A program made the translations under genes and the position numbers. The notes under the pieces were generated by a model. It was not told where the DNA came from and ran no database searches. It was given only the letters and a program-made list of their open reading frames with translations. Source: Actinomycetospora soli (GTDB taxonomy: Bacteria; Actinomycetota; Actinomycetes; Mycobacteriales; Pseudonocardiaceae). Taken from it: a DNA stretch of 64,000 bases. The first letter of the stretch is position 1; every line of letters starts with the position of its first letter. The stretch spans positions 434,001 to 498,000 of the forward strand of contig NZ_JAJNDA010000001.1 of the NCBI RefSeq assembly GCF_021026295.1, given 5' to 3'. Below are positions 43,108 through 52,344 of the stretch, piece by piece.

Positions 43108-43767
43108 ATGTCGTCCACCAGTGGTGCCCCTGCGGTGTCCGCTGCCGACCTCGTCTACCGCCACGTCAAGGAGCGGGTGCTCACCGGCGAGCTCGAGGGC
43201 GGGCGGATGGTCAGCGAGGGCGAGATCGCGTCGACGCTCACGGTGTCGCGCACCCCGGTCCGCGAGGCGTTCCTGCGCCTCGAGGTCGAGGGCTGGCTGC
43301 GCCTGTTCCCGAAGCGCGGCGCGCTCGTCGTGCCCGTCGCGCCGCGCGAGATCGACGAGGTGCTCGACGCCCGTGCGGTGCTCGAGTCGCACGCGATCGC
43401 CGACGTCGCCGGGCGACCGGACGACCTCGCGGCGCTGGTGGCGGCCCTCGACACCGCGATGCGGGTCCAGCAGCAGGCGCACGACGCCAGCGACCTGCCC
43501 GCGTTCGCCGAGGCCGACGCCGAGTTCCACCGGCTGATCGCCGACGCCGGGCGGAACTCGTTGCTCAGCGGGTTCTACCGCGGGCTGCGGGAACGCCAGC
43601 AGCGGATGACGGCGGAGTCGGTGCGCGGCCGCGGGGCCGCCGCCGCGTGCGTGCTCGCCGAGCACCGCGCCCTGCGCGACCTGGTCGCCGCGGGCGACGT
43701 GGACGGCTTCCGCCGCGCGCTGGTGACCCACCTGGACAACACGCACCGCGGGGGCCGCGGCCGGTGA
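43108..43767 (+). CDS. GntR-family (FadR subfamily) regulator
   Basis: This 219-residue regulator has a winged helix (MVSEGEIASTLTVSRTPVREA) and an FCD domain with ligand/metal residues in EADAEFHRLIADAG and LAEHRALRDLVAAG. The GTG of the MFS gene overlaps its stop, so it probably controls that transporter. The ATG appears to be at the 5' end of a leaderless mRNA. Confidence 0.87.
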   Translation: MSSTSGAPAVSAADLVYRHVKERVLTGELEGGRMVSEGEIASTLTVSRTPVREAFLRLEVEGWLRLFPKRGALVVPVAPREIDEVLDARAVLESHAIADVAGRPDDLAALVAALDTAMRVQQQAHDASDLPAFAEADAEFHRLIADAGRNSLLSGFYRGLRERQQRMTAESVRGRGAAAACVLAEHRALRDLVAAGDVDGFRRALVTHLDNTHRGGRGR

Positions 43768-44960
43768 CCGCGACACTCGGGACCCGACCCGTCGTCGGGC
43801 GGACCGTCGGCTGGCTGCCGGTCGGACTGGCCCTGTTCACCGTCGCCTGGGGCGGCAACCAGTTCACGCCGCTCATGGTGATGTACCGCGAGCTCGGCGG
43901 GTTCTCCCTCGCCACGGTCGACGTCCTGCTCGGCGCGTACGTGCTCGGGATTGTGCCGGGCATGCTCGTCGGCGGCCCGCTGTCCGACCGGCTGGGACGC
44001 CGGCCGCTCATGCTGGCCGCGCCGCCGCTGGCGATCGCCGGCAGCGTCGTGCTCGCCGTGGGCGGGGACACGGTGCCGCTGCTCCTCGCCGGCCGGGTGC
44101 TCGCGGGCCTCGCGCTCGGCGTCGCGATGGCGGTCGGCTCGACGTGGATCCAGGAGCTGTCGGGCACCGGCGGCGCCTCGCGCGCGGCCCTGTCGTTGAC
44201 GCTCGGCTTCCTCCTCGGCCCGGCCGCGGCCGGGGTGCTCGCCCAGTGGGCGCCCGCCCCGGAGGTCCTCTCCTACGCGGTCCACGTCCTCGTCGGGATC
44301 CCGCTCGGGCTCCTGGCGCTGCGCGCCCCGGAGACCCTCACCCGTCCGTCGTCCGGACGCCTGCGCGACGACCTCCGCATCCCGCTCCGCGGGCAGCGGG
44401 AGTTCTGGACCGTGGTCGCCCCGGTCGCGCCCTGGGTCTTCACCTGCGCGGGCGTCGCCTACGCCGTGCTCCCCTCGCTCGTCGCCGCCGCCGTGCCGGG
44501 TCACGCGATCGCCTTCGCGGCCCTCATGACGGCCGTGACCCTCGTCGCCGGGGTCGCCGCCCAGGCGGCCGCCCGGCGCCTCGGGCTCGACGACGCGCGG
44601 GGCGGGATCGTCGCGGCGGCCGTGGCGGTCGTCGGGATGGCCCTCGCGGCGTGGACCGCGGCCACCCCGGGCGTGGTGCTCGCGGTCGTCTCCGCCGCCG
44701 TGCTCGGGGTCGGCTACGGCTTCGCTCTGGTGGGTGGGCTCGCCGAGGTCCAGCGGATCGCCGCGCCGCGCCACCTCGCGGGCCTGACGGCCGTGTTCTA
44801 CGCCCTCGCCTACGTCGGCTTCCTGGTCCCCGCGGTGCTCGCGGTCGCCTCGCTCGCGGTGTCCTACAGCGTGCTCTTCGGCGTGCTCGGGGCCCTCGCG
44901 CTGGTCTCGCTCGCCGTGGTGGCGCGGTCGGTCACGACGACGGGTGCACCACGGCCTTGA
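43764..44960 (+). CDS. MFS transporter
   Basis: The 398-residue protein shows about twelve hydrophobic helices and motif A as GGPLSDRLGRRPLML. It begins with GTG overlapping the GntR stop. The first helices (FTVAWGGNQFTPLMVMYRE) suggest a drug or metabolite permease; the substrate is unknown. Coupling to a GntR regulator suggests induction by a metabolite. The end overlaps the convergent dehydrogenase gene by 29 bases. Confidence 0.85.
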   Translation: MTATLGTRPVVGRTVGWLPVGLALFTVAWGGNQFTPLMVMYRELGGFSLATVDVLLGAYVLGIVPGMLVGGPLSDRLGRRPLMLAAPPLAIAGSVVLAVGGDTVPLLLAGRVLAGLALGVAMAVGSTWIQELSGTGGASRAALSLTLGFLLGPAAAGVLAQWAPAPEVLSYAVHVLVGIPLGLLALRAPETLTRPSSGRLRDDLRIPLRGQREFWTVVAPVAPWVFTCAGVAYAVLPSLVAAAVPGHAIAFAALMTAVTLVAGVAAQAAARRLGLDDARGGIVAAAVAVVGMALAAWTAATPGVVLAVVSAAVLGVGYGFALVGGLAEVQRIAAPRHLAGLTAVFYALAYVGFLVPAVLAVASLAVSYSVLFGVLGALALVSLAVVARSVTTTGAPRP

Positions 44961-45960
44961 GCGCGAGGGGGTCCCGACGGGCGGCGAGCAGCGCCCCGAC
45001 GGCGTCCTCGAGCGGGTGGTGCGAGGTGACCATGTCGTCGAGCCGGATCCGTCCGGTGGCGGCGAGGTCGATCGCGGCCGGGTAGACGTGCGCGTACCGG
45101 AACGTCCCCTTGATCGTGAGCTCGCGCGCCTGCACCACGTCGAGCGGCAGGGTGACGCTCGCGCCGGTGCCGACGAGCACGACCGTCGCCGCCGGGGCGG
45201 TCGCCGCCACCGCGAGGTCGATCGCGGGCTGCACGCCGGTGCACTCGAGCACGACGTCGGCCTGCCCCAGCACCTCGCCGATCGCGGCGAGCCCCGTCTC
45301 GTGATCGTTGGCGTCGACGACGGCCGTCGCGCCGTACTCGGTCGCGGCCTCCCGGCGCAGGGCCATCACGTCGGTCACCACGACCGCCGAGGCCCCCCGC
45401 GCCAGCGCCACCTGCAGGCACAGCAGCCCGACCGGCCCCGCGCCGCTCACCAGCACCCGCGACCCCGGCCCGATGTCGGCCTTGGCCGCCGCGTGCAGCG
45501 CGACCGACAGCGGCTCGATCAGCGCGGCCGCCTCGTCGGAGAGGGTGTCGGGCACCGGGTGGGCGCGGTGCGCGGGAACCACGACGTACTCGGCGAACGA
45601 CCCGTCGACCGGCGGGGTCGCGAAGAACGCGATGTCCGGGCAGAGGTGGTAGCGGCCCTGCCGGCACTGGTCGCAGCGGCCGCACTCGGCCTGCGGCTCC
45701 ACGGCGACGCGGGTCCCGACGGCGGGTGCGCTCACCCCGGGGCCGACCGCGCTGACCACGCCGGAGGTCTCGTGCCCGAGTACCAGCGGGGCGTGCATGA
45801 CGAAGCCGCCGATGCGCCCGTGGTCGTAGTAGTGCACGTCGGAGCCGCACACGCTGACCGCGCGCACCTGCACCTGCACCTGGCCCGGTCCCGGTTCCGG
45901 GACGTCCCGGTCCTCCAGGACGACGTTGTCCGGCTCGGTCAGGACGGCGACGCGCTGCAT
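44932..45960 (-). CDS. Zinc-dependent polyol dehydrogenase (sorbitol/iditol type)
   Basis: The 342-residue medium-chain dehydrogenase has the catalytic-zinc region VCGSDVHYYDHGRIG and GHETSG. A structural-zinc loop follows with CGRCDQCRQGRYHLC (four Cys), then the NAD motif GAGPVGLL. The DVHYY pattern is typical of sorbitol/L-iditol dehydrogenases, which oxidise polyols to ketoses with NAD+. It is a separate minus-strand gene, convergent with the MFS gene. Confidence 0.88.
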   Translation of the reverse strand: MQRVAVLTEPDNVVLEDRDVPEPGPGQVQVQVRAVSVCGSDVHYYDHGRIGGFVMHAPLVLGHETSGVVSAVGPGVSAPAVGTRVAVEPQAECGRCDQCRQGRYHLCPDIAFFATPPVDGSFAEYVVVPAHRAHPVPDTLSDEAAALIEPLSVALHAAAKADIGPGSRVLVSGAGPVGLLCLQVALARGASAVVVTDVMALRREAATEYGATAVVDANDHETGLAAIGEVLGQADVVLECTGVQPAIDLAVAATAPAATVVLVGTGASVTLPLDVVQARELTIKGTFRYAHVYPAAIDLAATGRIRLDDMVTSHHPLEDAVGALLAARRDPLALKAVVHPSS

Positions 45961-45979
45961 GCCGCCCAGTGTGCGCGCC

Positions 45980-46357
45980 TCAGGGCACCTGCGTGCGGAT
46001 GCGGCGGGCGGGGGTGAACACGCGCAGGTCGAGCATGCCCGGCGGGTCGGCCACGCCCGGCCCGCCCGCCTGCACCCAGGCGACGATCTCGTCCTCGGTG
46101 TCGCGGTCGAGCACGCCGAGCAGCCAGACCGGCTTCCCGCCCGCGGCCCGGCCCTCCCGCGACGGGGAGACCACCGCGACCGTGGACTGCGCGCACGCGT
46201 CGAGGCAGTCCGACAGCGTCACCCGGCCCACGCCCGCCGTGCCCTCGCGGAGCCGCTCCACCTGGCCGGCGTGGTCGACGCCCGGGTGCTTGCGGGTGGT
46301 GCCGCAGCAGCAGCCCCGGCAGAGGGTGACGGTGGGGCCGTTCGCGGGACGCTTCAT
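45980..46357 (-). CDS. Cys-rich (2Fe-2S) ferredoxin-like protein
   Basis: The 125-residue protein has CRGCCCGT (C13, C16, C17, C18) and DCLDAC (C51, C55), the arrangement of thioredoxin-like 2Fe-2S ferredoxin domains. The rest (TVAVVSPSREGRAAGGKPVW) keeps the expected alpha/beta order. It may carry electrons for a neighbouring enzyme, but no partner is evident. ATG 46357 is the likely start. Confidence 0.7.
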   Translation of the reverse strand: MKRPANGPTVTLCRGCCCGTTRKHPGVDHAGQVERLREGTAGVGRVTLSDCLDACAQSTVAVVSPSREGRAAGGKPVWLLGVLDRDTEDEIVAWVQAGGPGVADPPGMLDLRVFTPARRIRTQVP

Positions 46358-46380
46358 CGCGTCCACCGTAACGATCTCGG

Positions 46381-46962
46381 CTACGCGGTCAGCGTCACGC
46401 AGGCCAGGCGGCCGCCCGCCGTCCCGGCCTGGCCGGGCGCCGTCGCCGTCATCTCCTTCTCGTGGATGATCATCGAGGCGGGCAGACGGTCGGTGAGCGC
46501 GAACGGGACGGAGGTGCCCGAGGTCCCGGCGCCGGACGCGTCCGTGCGCAGGTCCAGCCAGAACTCGTTCTCCGGGTTCGCGTACGCCGGGTCCGACGAC
46601 GGCTTCTCCGGGGTCGCGGCCGGGTCGACGCGGTTCTGGAAGTGCGGACCCGCGTCGGCACCGGACGCCCCGCACGGGCGCGTGTGCAGGTGGACGGCGT
46701 AGCCGCGGTTCGGCAGCAGGCCGGAGACCGTGAGCGTCGCGGAGGTGCTGTCGGCGGCCCGCACGGTCTCGACGGCGACGTCCGCACCGACGGGCGCGGC
46801 CGCCGGGTCGTAGGTCACGGCGGTCGCGTTCGGCGTGCCCGGCGTCGCGAGGGCGCCGCCGCTGGCGCGCCGGGTCTCGGAGGTGCTGCTGCATCCGGCG
46901 AGGACGAGCGCGGCACTCAGCGCACAGAACAGGACGATTCGGGCGATCACCCCGCGGATCAT
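46381..46962 (-). CDS. Cu-only SodC-like superoxide dismutase lipoprotein
   Basis: The 193-residue product has a lipoprotein signal (VLAGC, Cys24) and a Cu,Zn-SOD-like domain. Copper ligands are present: H91 and H93 (HLHT), H107 (GPHFQN) and H167 (MIIHEKEM). C97 and C188 can form the usual disulfide. The zinc-site histidines (H71, H80 of standard numbering) are absent, as in Cu-only SODs such as that of M. tuberculosis. It would protect the cell surface from superoxide. It is divergent from the DapA-like gene. Confidence 0.8.
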   Translation of the reverse strand: MIRGVIARIVLFCALSAALVLAGCSSTSETRRASGGALATPGTPNATAVTYDPAAAPVGADVAVETVRAADSTSATLTVSGLLPNRGYAVHLHTRPCGASGADAGPHFQNRVDPAATPEKPSSDPAYANPENEFWLDLRTDASGAGTSGTSVPFALTDRLPASMIIHEKEMTATAPGQAGTAGGRLACVTLTA

Positions 46963-47041
46963 GCCAGCCTGCAGGTGCGCTTCACGCTCCCCCTCGGATC
47001 CGTCGCTTCTCCGGCGGTCGCCGCCGGGCCAGGGTCCGACC

Positions 47042-47953
47042 ATGGTCGATCTCGACGGACTCTGGGTCCCGCTCGTCACCCCGTTCACCGCCCGCGACGA
47101 GGTCGACCTCGACGGGCTGCGCCGCCTCGCCGGGGAGGTCCTCGACGACGGGGCGCGGGGCCTGGTCGCGCTCGGCACCACCGGCGAGCCGACCTCGCTC
47201 ACCGCCGAGGAGCGGCGCGACGTGGCCGCGGTGTGCGCGGAGGTGGCCTCCGCGCGCGGGGCGGGCCTCGTCGTGGCCGCGGGCACGAACGACACCCGCA
47301 CCACGCTCGCGCGGCACGCCGCCCTCGCCGACGTCCCCGGCGTGACGGCCGCCCTCACCGTCGTGCCGTACTACGTGCGCCCGACCGAGGCGGCGGTCGT
47401 CGCGCACCTGACCCACGTCGCGGACCGGTCACCGGTGCCGCTGGTGGTCTACAACGTGCCCGTGCGGACCGGTCGGGGGCTCGGCGCCCCGGCCCTGCTC
47501 GACCTGGCCGCGCACCCGCGGATCGTCGGCCTCAAGCAGGCCGTGGGCGCGTTCGACCTCGACACGGCCGCGGTGCTCGCCGCCGACGCCCCCGACTTCG
47601 CGGTCCTCGCCGGCGACGACGCGTTCATCGCCCCGACCGTGCTGCTCGGCGGACGCGGGGCGATCGCCGCCTCCGCGCACGCGGCCACCGGGCGGTTCGC
47701 GACGATGGTCGCCGACGGGCTCGCGGGCCGCGCGGCGGCCGCCCGGGCCCAGCACGCGGCCCTCCTGCCGCTGGTGACGGCCCTGTTCGCCGAGCCCAAC
47801 CCCGTCGTCGTGAAGGCCCTCCTGCACGCGACGGGGCGGATCGCGTCGCCCGCCGTGCGGATGCCGCTGACGCCGGCGTCGCCGGCCGCCCTCGAACAGG
47901 CGGAGGTCGCGGTCGGGCGGCCCGTCCCGGTCGCCCCGGGTCACCACGTGTGA
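47042..47953 (+). CDS. DapA-family aldolase/lyase
   Basis: The 303-residue protein belongs to the dihydrodipicolinate synthase / N-acetylneuraminate lyase family. It has ALGTTGEP (43-50), catalytic Tyr137 (VVYNVP) and Schiff-base Lys165 (GLKQAVG). True DapA is usually in a lysine operon; alone here it may act as a different pyruvate-dependent aldolase. ATG 47042 follows no strong ribosome site. Confidence 0.85.
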   Translation: MVDLDGLWVPLVTPFTARDEVDLDGLRRLAGEVLDDGARGLVALGTTGEPTSLTAEERRDVAAVCAEVASARGAGLVVAAGTNDTRTTLARHAALADVPGVTAALTVVPYYVRPTEAAVVAHLTHVADRSPVPLVVYNVPVRTGRGLGAPALLDLAAHPRIVGLKQAVGAFDLDTAAVLAADAPDFAVLAGDDAFIAPTVLLGGRGAIAASAHAATGRFATMVADGLAGRAAAARAQHAALLPLVTALFAEPNPVVVKALLHATGRIASPAVRMPLTPASPAALEQAEVAVGRPVPVAPGHHV

Positions 47954-48063
47954 TCGGTCTCCGCGGGTCACGCCGGGTCCGTCGTCGCGAGCGACCGTGA
48001 TCGTCGGGGGGCCGGGTTACGGTGAGGACCGATCCCCCCACCGACCCGCGGAGGTCTCCCGTC

Positions 48064-49449
48064 ATGACGACCGTCGCCCCGGCTCCCGTCGTCGCCGCGC
48101 TGCGCGCGTCGCTGCCCGCGGACCGGGTCGTCGACGACCCGGACGTGCTCGCGTCCTACGCGCACGACGACGCGGAATGGGCGCCGTGGGAGCTGCCGGC
48201 GGCGGTCGTGCGCCCGCTGGACGCGGCCCAGTGCCAGGCCGTGGTGCGCGCGTGCCTGGCCCACGGGGTGGCGGTGGTCCCGCGCGGGGCGGGCACGGGG
48301 CTCTCGGGCGGGGCGAACGCGACGGCCGGCAGCGTCGTCGTCTCGACCGAGCAGATGACGCGCATCCACGAGATCGACCCGGCCGAGCGCCTCGCCGTCG
48401 TCGAGCCGGGCATCGTCAACGACGACCTGCGGGCCGAGTGCGCGAAGCAGGGCCTCTGGTACCCGCCGGACCCGGCGTCGAGCCCGTGGTCGACGATCGG
48501 CGGCAACGTCGCCACGAACGCCGGCGGGATGTGCTGCGTCAAGTACGGCGTCACCCGCGACTACGTGCTGGGCGTGCAGGTGGTCAACGGGCTCGGGGAG
48601 CTCGTGCGGCTCGGCCGGCGCACCGCGAAGGGCGTGGCGGGGCTCGATCTCGCGGGCCTCATGGTCGGCTCGGAGGGCACGCTCGGGCTGATCACCGAGA
48701 TCACGGTCAAGCTGCGCCCCGCCCGCGCGCCGGAGCAGACGGTCGCGGGCTACTTCGCGAACCTCGTCGACGCCGGCCGGGCCGTCGCCTCGATCACCGC
48801 GGCGGGGCTGACGCCGAGCGCGCTGGAGCTCGTGGACAGGACCTGCCTGACGGCGGTCGACGACTGGAAGAACCTGGGCATCTCCGCCGAGGCCGACGTC
48901 CTGCTGCTCGGCCGCTCCGACGCCCCCGGCGCCGCCGGGCAGGCGGAGGCCGAGGAGATGATCCGGCACTTCGACGCCGCCGGCGCCTCGTTCTCCGCCC
49001 GGGCCACCGACGCCGAGGAGGCCGACGCGCTGTTCGCGGCCCGCCGCCTGGCCTACCCGGCCCTGGAGCGGCTGGGCCCGGTGCTCACCGAGGACGTCTG
49101 CGTGCCGCGCGCCGCGGTGCCCGAGATGCTCGCCCGCATCCAGGCGATCGGCGAGGACCACGGGGTCACGATCGCCAACATCGCCCACGCCGGCGACGGC
49201 AACCTCCACCCCCTGCTGGTCACCCCGGTCGGCGACGAACCGGCCCGTGAGCGCGCGCAGGCCGCGTTCCACCGGATCATCGCCGACGCCATCGACCTCG
49301 GCGGCACCGTCACCGGCGAGCACGGCGTCGGCCTGCTCAAGCGCGACGGTCTGGTCGCCGAGCAGTCGCCCGAGAACCTCGCCATGCAGCGCGCGGTCAA
49401 GGCCGCCCTCGACCCGCACGGCATCCTCAACCCGGGCAAGATCCTGTGA
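48064..49449 (+). CDS. FAD-linked oxidase, GlcD/D-lactate dehydrogenase-like
   Basis: The 461-residue flavoprotein of the vanillyl-alcohol-oxidase fold has the FAD-binding PRGAGTGLSGGANA and the C-terminal metal/substrate patch NIAHAGDGNLHPL and GEHGVGLLKR. This fits GlcD of glycolate oxidase or a D-2-hydroxyacid dehydrogenase. No GlcE or GlcF is adjacent, so it may work alone as a D-lactate/D-2-hydroxyacid dehydrogenase. Its stop overlaps the esterase start (GTGA). Confidence 0.87.
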   Translation: MTTVAPAPVVAALRASLPADRVVDDPDVLASYAHDDAEWAPWELPAAVVRPLDAAQCQAVVRACLAHGVAVVPRGAGTGLSGGANATAGSVVVSTEQMTRIHEIDPAERLAVVEPGIVNDDLRAECAKQGLWYPPDPASSPWSTIGGNVATNAGGMCCVKYGVTRDYVLGVQVVNGLGELVRLGRRTAKGVAGLDLAGLMVGSEGTLGLITEITVKLRPARAPEQTVAGYFANLVDAGRAVASITAAGLTPSALELVDRTCLTAVDDWKNLGISAEADVLLLGRSDAPGAAGQAEAEEMIRHFDAAGASFSARATDAEEADALFAARRLAYPALERLGPVLTEDVCVPRAAVPEMLARIQAIGEDHGVTIANIAHAGDGNLHPLLVTPVGDEPARERAQAAFHRIIADAIDLGGTVTGEHGVGLLKRDGLVAEQSPENLAMQRAVKAALDPHGILNPGKIL

Positions 49450-50420
49450 GGCGGGTGCTCGCGGCGGTCCTCGCCGTCCTGGTCGGGGTCTGGGCGGCGG
49501 GGGTGCTGCGCGCGCTCGCGCGGGTCGCGCCCGAGCTGCGGACCCCTCGTCTGCTGATCTCGTTCGCGTGGGTGCCGCTCGGGGTGCTCCCCGCGATGCG
49601 TGCCCGGATGCGGCAGGACACCGCGGTCCCGCCGGGGGTCGAGGTCACCGAGCGGTCGGCGGACGGGGTGCCGGTCCTCGTGTACGACGACGGGTCGCGT
49701 CCACGTCCGAGCGGCGCGCTGCTGTGGATCCACGGTGGCGGGCACCTGGTCGGGCACCCGGGCATGGACCACGACCTCGCGGGCCGGTTCGTCGCCGAGG
49801 CCGGGGTCCTGGTCGTCAGCGTCGACTACCGGCTCGCCCCGGAGGACCCGTTCCCGGCCGACCTCGACGACTGCGTGGCCGCCCTGCGCTGGCTGCAGGA
49901 CCACGCCGACGAGCTCGGCGTCGACCCCGCGCGGATCGCGGTCGGCGGGGCGAGCGCGGGCGGCGGGCTCGCCGCGGCCACCGTGCACCGCGCCCACGAC
50001 GACGGGCGCCCGGTCGCGTTCGCGCTGCTCGAGTACCCGATGCTCGACGACCGCACGGCGCTCGCGCGCGTCCCGGGCGGCCGCGGCCGGTTCGTCTGGG
50101 ACGCGCGGATGAACCAGCGCGCGTGGACCGCCTACGTCGGGCGGCCCGCCGGCGACCCGGGCGTGCCGCCGGGAGCCGCCCCGGCCCGTCGTCGGGACCT
50201 CGCGGGCCTCCCCCCGACGTGGATCGGCGTCGGCGACCAGGACCTCTTCCACGACGAGGACGTCTCCTACGCCGGGCGCCTGCGCGCGGCCGGGGTCCCC
50301 GTGCAGCTGCACGTCGAGCCCGCGATGTACCACGGCGCCGACGCGAACGTCCCGGGTGCGGCGTCGATGCGTGCCTTCCGGGGGCGGATGGTGACGGCGG
50401 TGCGCGCGGCGGTGGGCTGA
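49446..50420 (+). CDS. HSL-family alpha/beta hydrolase (esterase)
   Basis: The 324-residue esterase has an N-terminal hydrophobic segment (about 1-22), the HSL oxyanion motif HGGG (96-99), nucleophile Ser170 (GGASAGG), and late DQDLFHDE and YHGADAN for the acid and His. It may be membrane-attached or secreted and cleave short-chain esters. The GTG start overlaps the flavoprotein stop, so the two enzymes are co-expressed. Confidence 0.86.
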   Translation: MRRVLAAVLAVLVGVWAAGVLRALARVAPELRTPRLLISFAWVPLGVLPAMRARMRQDTAVPPGVEVTERSADGVPVLVYDDGSRPRPSGALLWIHGGGHLVGHPGMDHDLAGRFVAEAGVLVVSVDYRLAPEDPFPADLDDCVAALRWLQDHADELGVDPARIAVGGASAGGGLAAATVHRAHDDGRPVAFALLEYPMLDDRTALARVPGGRGRFVWDARMNQRAWTAYVGRPAGDPGVPPGAAPARRRDLAGLPPTWIGVGDQDLFHDEDVSYAGRLRAAGVPVQLHVEPAMYHGADANVPGAASMRAFRGRMVTAVRAAVG

Positions 50421-50430
50421 CGCCGCCCCC

Positions 50431-50631
50431 TCAGTAGGCGATCGCGCCGGCCTGGCCCGACCTCGCCGCCGCGAGGAACGCCTGCCACTCCGCGCGGGAG
50501 AGCACGAGCGTCCCCTGCTCGGCGTGCCCGCCGTGCCGCAGCTCGACGCGGCCCGCCTCGACCCGCCACTCGACGCGCTCGGTCCCGGTCGCGAAGCTGC
50601 TGGACCGCCAGGTCGTCTCCACGTCGCCCAC
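50431..50631 (-). CDS. DUF397-domain protein
   Basis: This 66-residue protein is a complete DUF397 domain: TTWRSSSFATGTERVEW, then VLSRAEWQAFLAAARSG. In actinomycetes these usually accompany an XRE regulator (the WhiJ/AbaA type of pair), acting with it in developmental control. No such partner is adjacent here, which is unusual. GTG 50631 is the start. Confidence 0.8.
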   Translation of the reverse strand: MGDVETTWRSSSFATGTERVEWRVEAGRVELRHGGHAEQGTLVLSRAEWQAFLAAARSGQAGAIAY

Positions 50632-50816
50632 TCCTGCCGTCGATGATCCGGTGACCCCGACGCTAGGTGTCCCGCCGCCCGGGTCCTGCGGCCTTGACGC
50701 GCCGTTGACGTCGGTCGCGGCGGCCTTGTCGCGAGGTGTACGTCAGGCATCTCCGGGTGCCGGGAAAGCTGCCTCCTGTGCACCTCGCGGCGGGGCGGCC
50801 GGTGTCGACCGCCCGA

Positions 50817-50866
50817 CGATGTGGCTTTCCTGGCGTCCAGTGACAGCAACGACGCTTTCCTGCCAC
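50817..50866. repeat. CAACGACGCTTTCCTG repeat, copy 2
   Basis: A near-identical partner of the unit at 9391-9441, differing at a few bases. It begins CGATGTGGCTTTCCTGGCG and ends CTTTCCTGCCAC. It lies between the minus-strand DUF397 and esterase genes. Upstream, CGCGAGGTGTAC (50732-50743 region) and GTGCACCTCGCG form another inverted repeat. No gene is seen in 50632-50882. Confidence 0.78.
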
Positions 50867-50882
50867 GGAGGGGGCGGGGCGC

Positions 50883-52280
50883 TCACACCGCCGCCGGCAC
50901 CCCCGGGTGCTCGACCCGGTCGGCCATCCACGGCAGGACGAGCTGGAACGCCGTCGTCGCGAACTGCCAGGAGTGCCGCCCGGGCTGCGTGGCCACCGTG
51001 CACGCGATCGCGCGCGTCCGCGCCTGCGCGCACAGCTGTCGGGCCGCCGGCAGTTCCTGCCCGGTCGCTCCCCCGCCGCCGCGGCCGCCGATCCCCGCCG
51101 TGCCCGATGGCGGGTGGTACCCGCCCGGCCGCCGGGCGCCGGGCGGGCGGTGCGCGCCGGCGGCGGTGTCGGACGAGTCGTCGAACCAGCCCGCGGTGTC
51201 GGCGTACGGCGCGTGCGCGGCGAGCACGGTCGCCGGGTCGTAGGCCGCCCAGGCCGCGGCGTTCCCGCCGTAGAGCCGGTCGATCGTCTGCTGCTCCGTG
51301 CCCACCTCGGGTCCGGCGTCACCGGCGATGTCGTCGAAGGAGTCGAACAGCTCCGGGTGCATCACGGCGAGGTCCACCGCGCAGGTCCCGCCCATCGACC
51401 AGCCCACGACGCCCCACGCCCGCGGGTCGTGCGAGACACCGAAGGCCTGCTCGACGTACGGCACCACGTCGCCCGTCAGGTGCGAGGCCGCGTTCCCGCG
51501 GGGCCCGTCGACGCACTCGGTGTCGTTGTTGAACGTGCCGCCGGCGTCCGCGAACACGAGGACGGGCGCCGTCCCGCCGTGCGCGGCCGCGACGGCGTCG
51601 GCGGTCTGCACGGCGTCGCCGACCCGGATCCAGTCGGCCGGGGTGTTGAACTCCCCGCCGATCATCACGATCGCCGGCAGGGTCGGGCGCGGCCCGGGCG
51701 CGAACCACGCGGGCGGCAGCCACACGTCCTCGTCGCGGTGCGCGAACCCGCTCGCGGTCGACGGGATCGACACCTCGACCACGGCGCCCGTCGTCCGGGG
51801 GTGCCCGACCAGCGCCGGCAGCGCGGCCGCGTCCACCTGGTCGGGCAGCGGTCCGGCGTCCAGCTCGGACCAGCCCTCCTGCACCGTCGTCACGTAGCCG
51901 ACCCACTGGTTCGCCACCAGCGCCACGCACACCACCGCCAGCGGGACCACGAGCACCGACACCCCGCGCCGCCACCACGGCGCCGACCCCCAGGCGACGA
52001 CCACCGCCACCACCGCGGCCACGGTGATCCCGACCCACACCCACAGCAGCGCGGGCGCCGGGTCCGACGCCAGGCCGCTCCCGGAGAACGCCCACAGCGC
52101 GGCGAACGCCCCGACGACGCCGAGCACGACGACCGCACCCAGGCGCAGCCACCGGCCGCGGACCCGTCGTCGGGACACCACCAGCGGCACCAGCACGACG
52201 AGGAACGCGACGAGCACGACCGCCTGCACGGTCCACGGCAGCCAGCCGTCGAGCAGGGACAGGCCTCGCTGGTATCCCAC
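50883..52280 (-). CDS. Membrane-anchored esterase (EstD/mycolyltransferase-like fold)
   Basis: The 465-residue protein has four N-terminal membrane helices (about residues 15-130), then an alpha/beta hydrolase domain of the esterase-D/antigen-85 family. The nucleophile elbow is VVGWSMGGTCAVD and a late HSWQF may supply the His. A proline/glycine-rich insertion (PPGARRPGGYHPPSG) lies before the His. It probably hydrolyses or transfers acyl groups outside the membrane. GTG 52280 is the start. A 14-mer copy lies within at 52162-52175. Confidence 0.8.
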   Translation of the reverse strand: MGYQRGLSLLDGWLPWTVQAVVLVAFLVVLVPLVVSRRRVRGRWLRLGAVVVLGVVGAFAALWAFSGSGLASDPAPALLWVWVGITVAAVVAVVVAWGSAPWWRRGVSVLVVPLAVVCVALVANQWVGYVTTVQEGWSELDAGPLPDQVDAAALPALVGHPRTTGAVVEVSIPSTASGFAHRDEDVWLPPAWFAPGPRPTLPAIVMIGGEFNTPADWIRVGDAVQTADAVAAAHGGTAPVLVFADAGGTFNNDTECVDGPRGNAASHLTGDVVPYVEQAFGVSHDPRAWGVVGWSMGGTCAVDLAVMHPELFDSFDDIAGDAGPEVGTEQQTIDRLYGGNAAAWAAYDPATVLAAHAPYADTAGWFDDSSDTAAGAHRPPGARRPGGYHPPSGTAGIGGRGGGGATGQELPAARQLCAQARTRAIACTVATQPGRHSWQFATTAFQLVLPWMADRVEHPGVPAAV

Positions 52281-52344
52281 GGCGGTCAGCGTGCTCGGCG
52301 ACCCTGTACGTGTCGTGTGGCCGGCTGTGCGTCAGCTGTGGAGG

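Noticed and set aside
44932-45960. Threonine or glucose dehydrogenase identity for the zinc dehydrogenase
   Set aside because: The VCGSDVHYY and four-Cys loop fit sorbitol/iditol dehydrogenases better; the exact polyol stays open.
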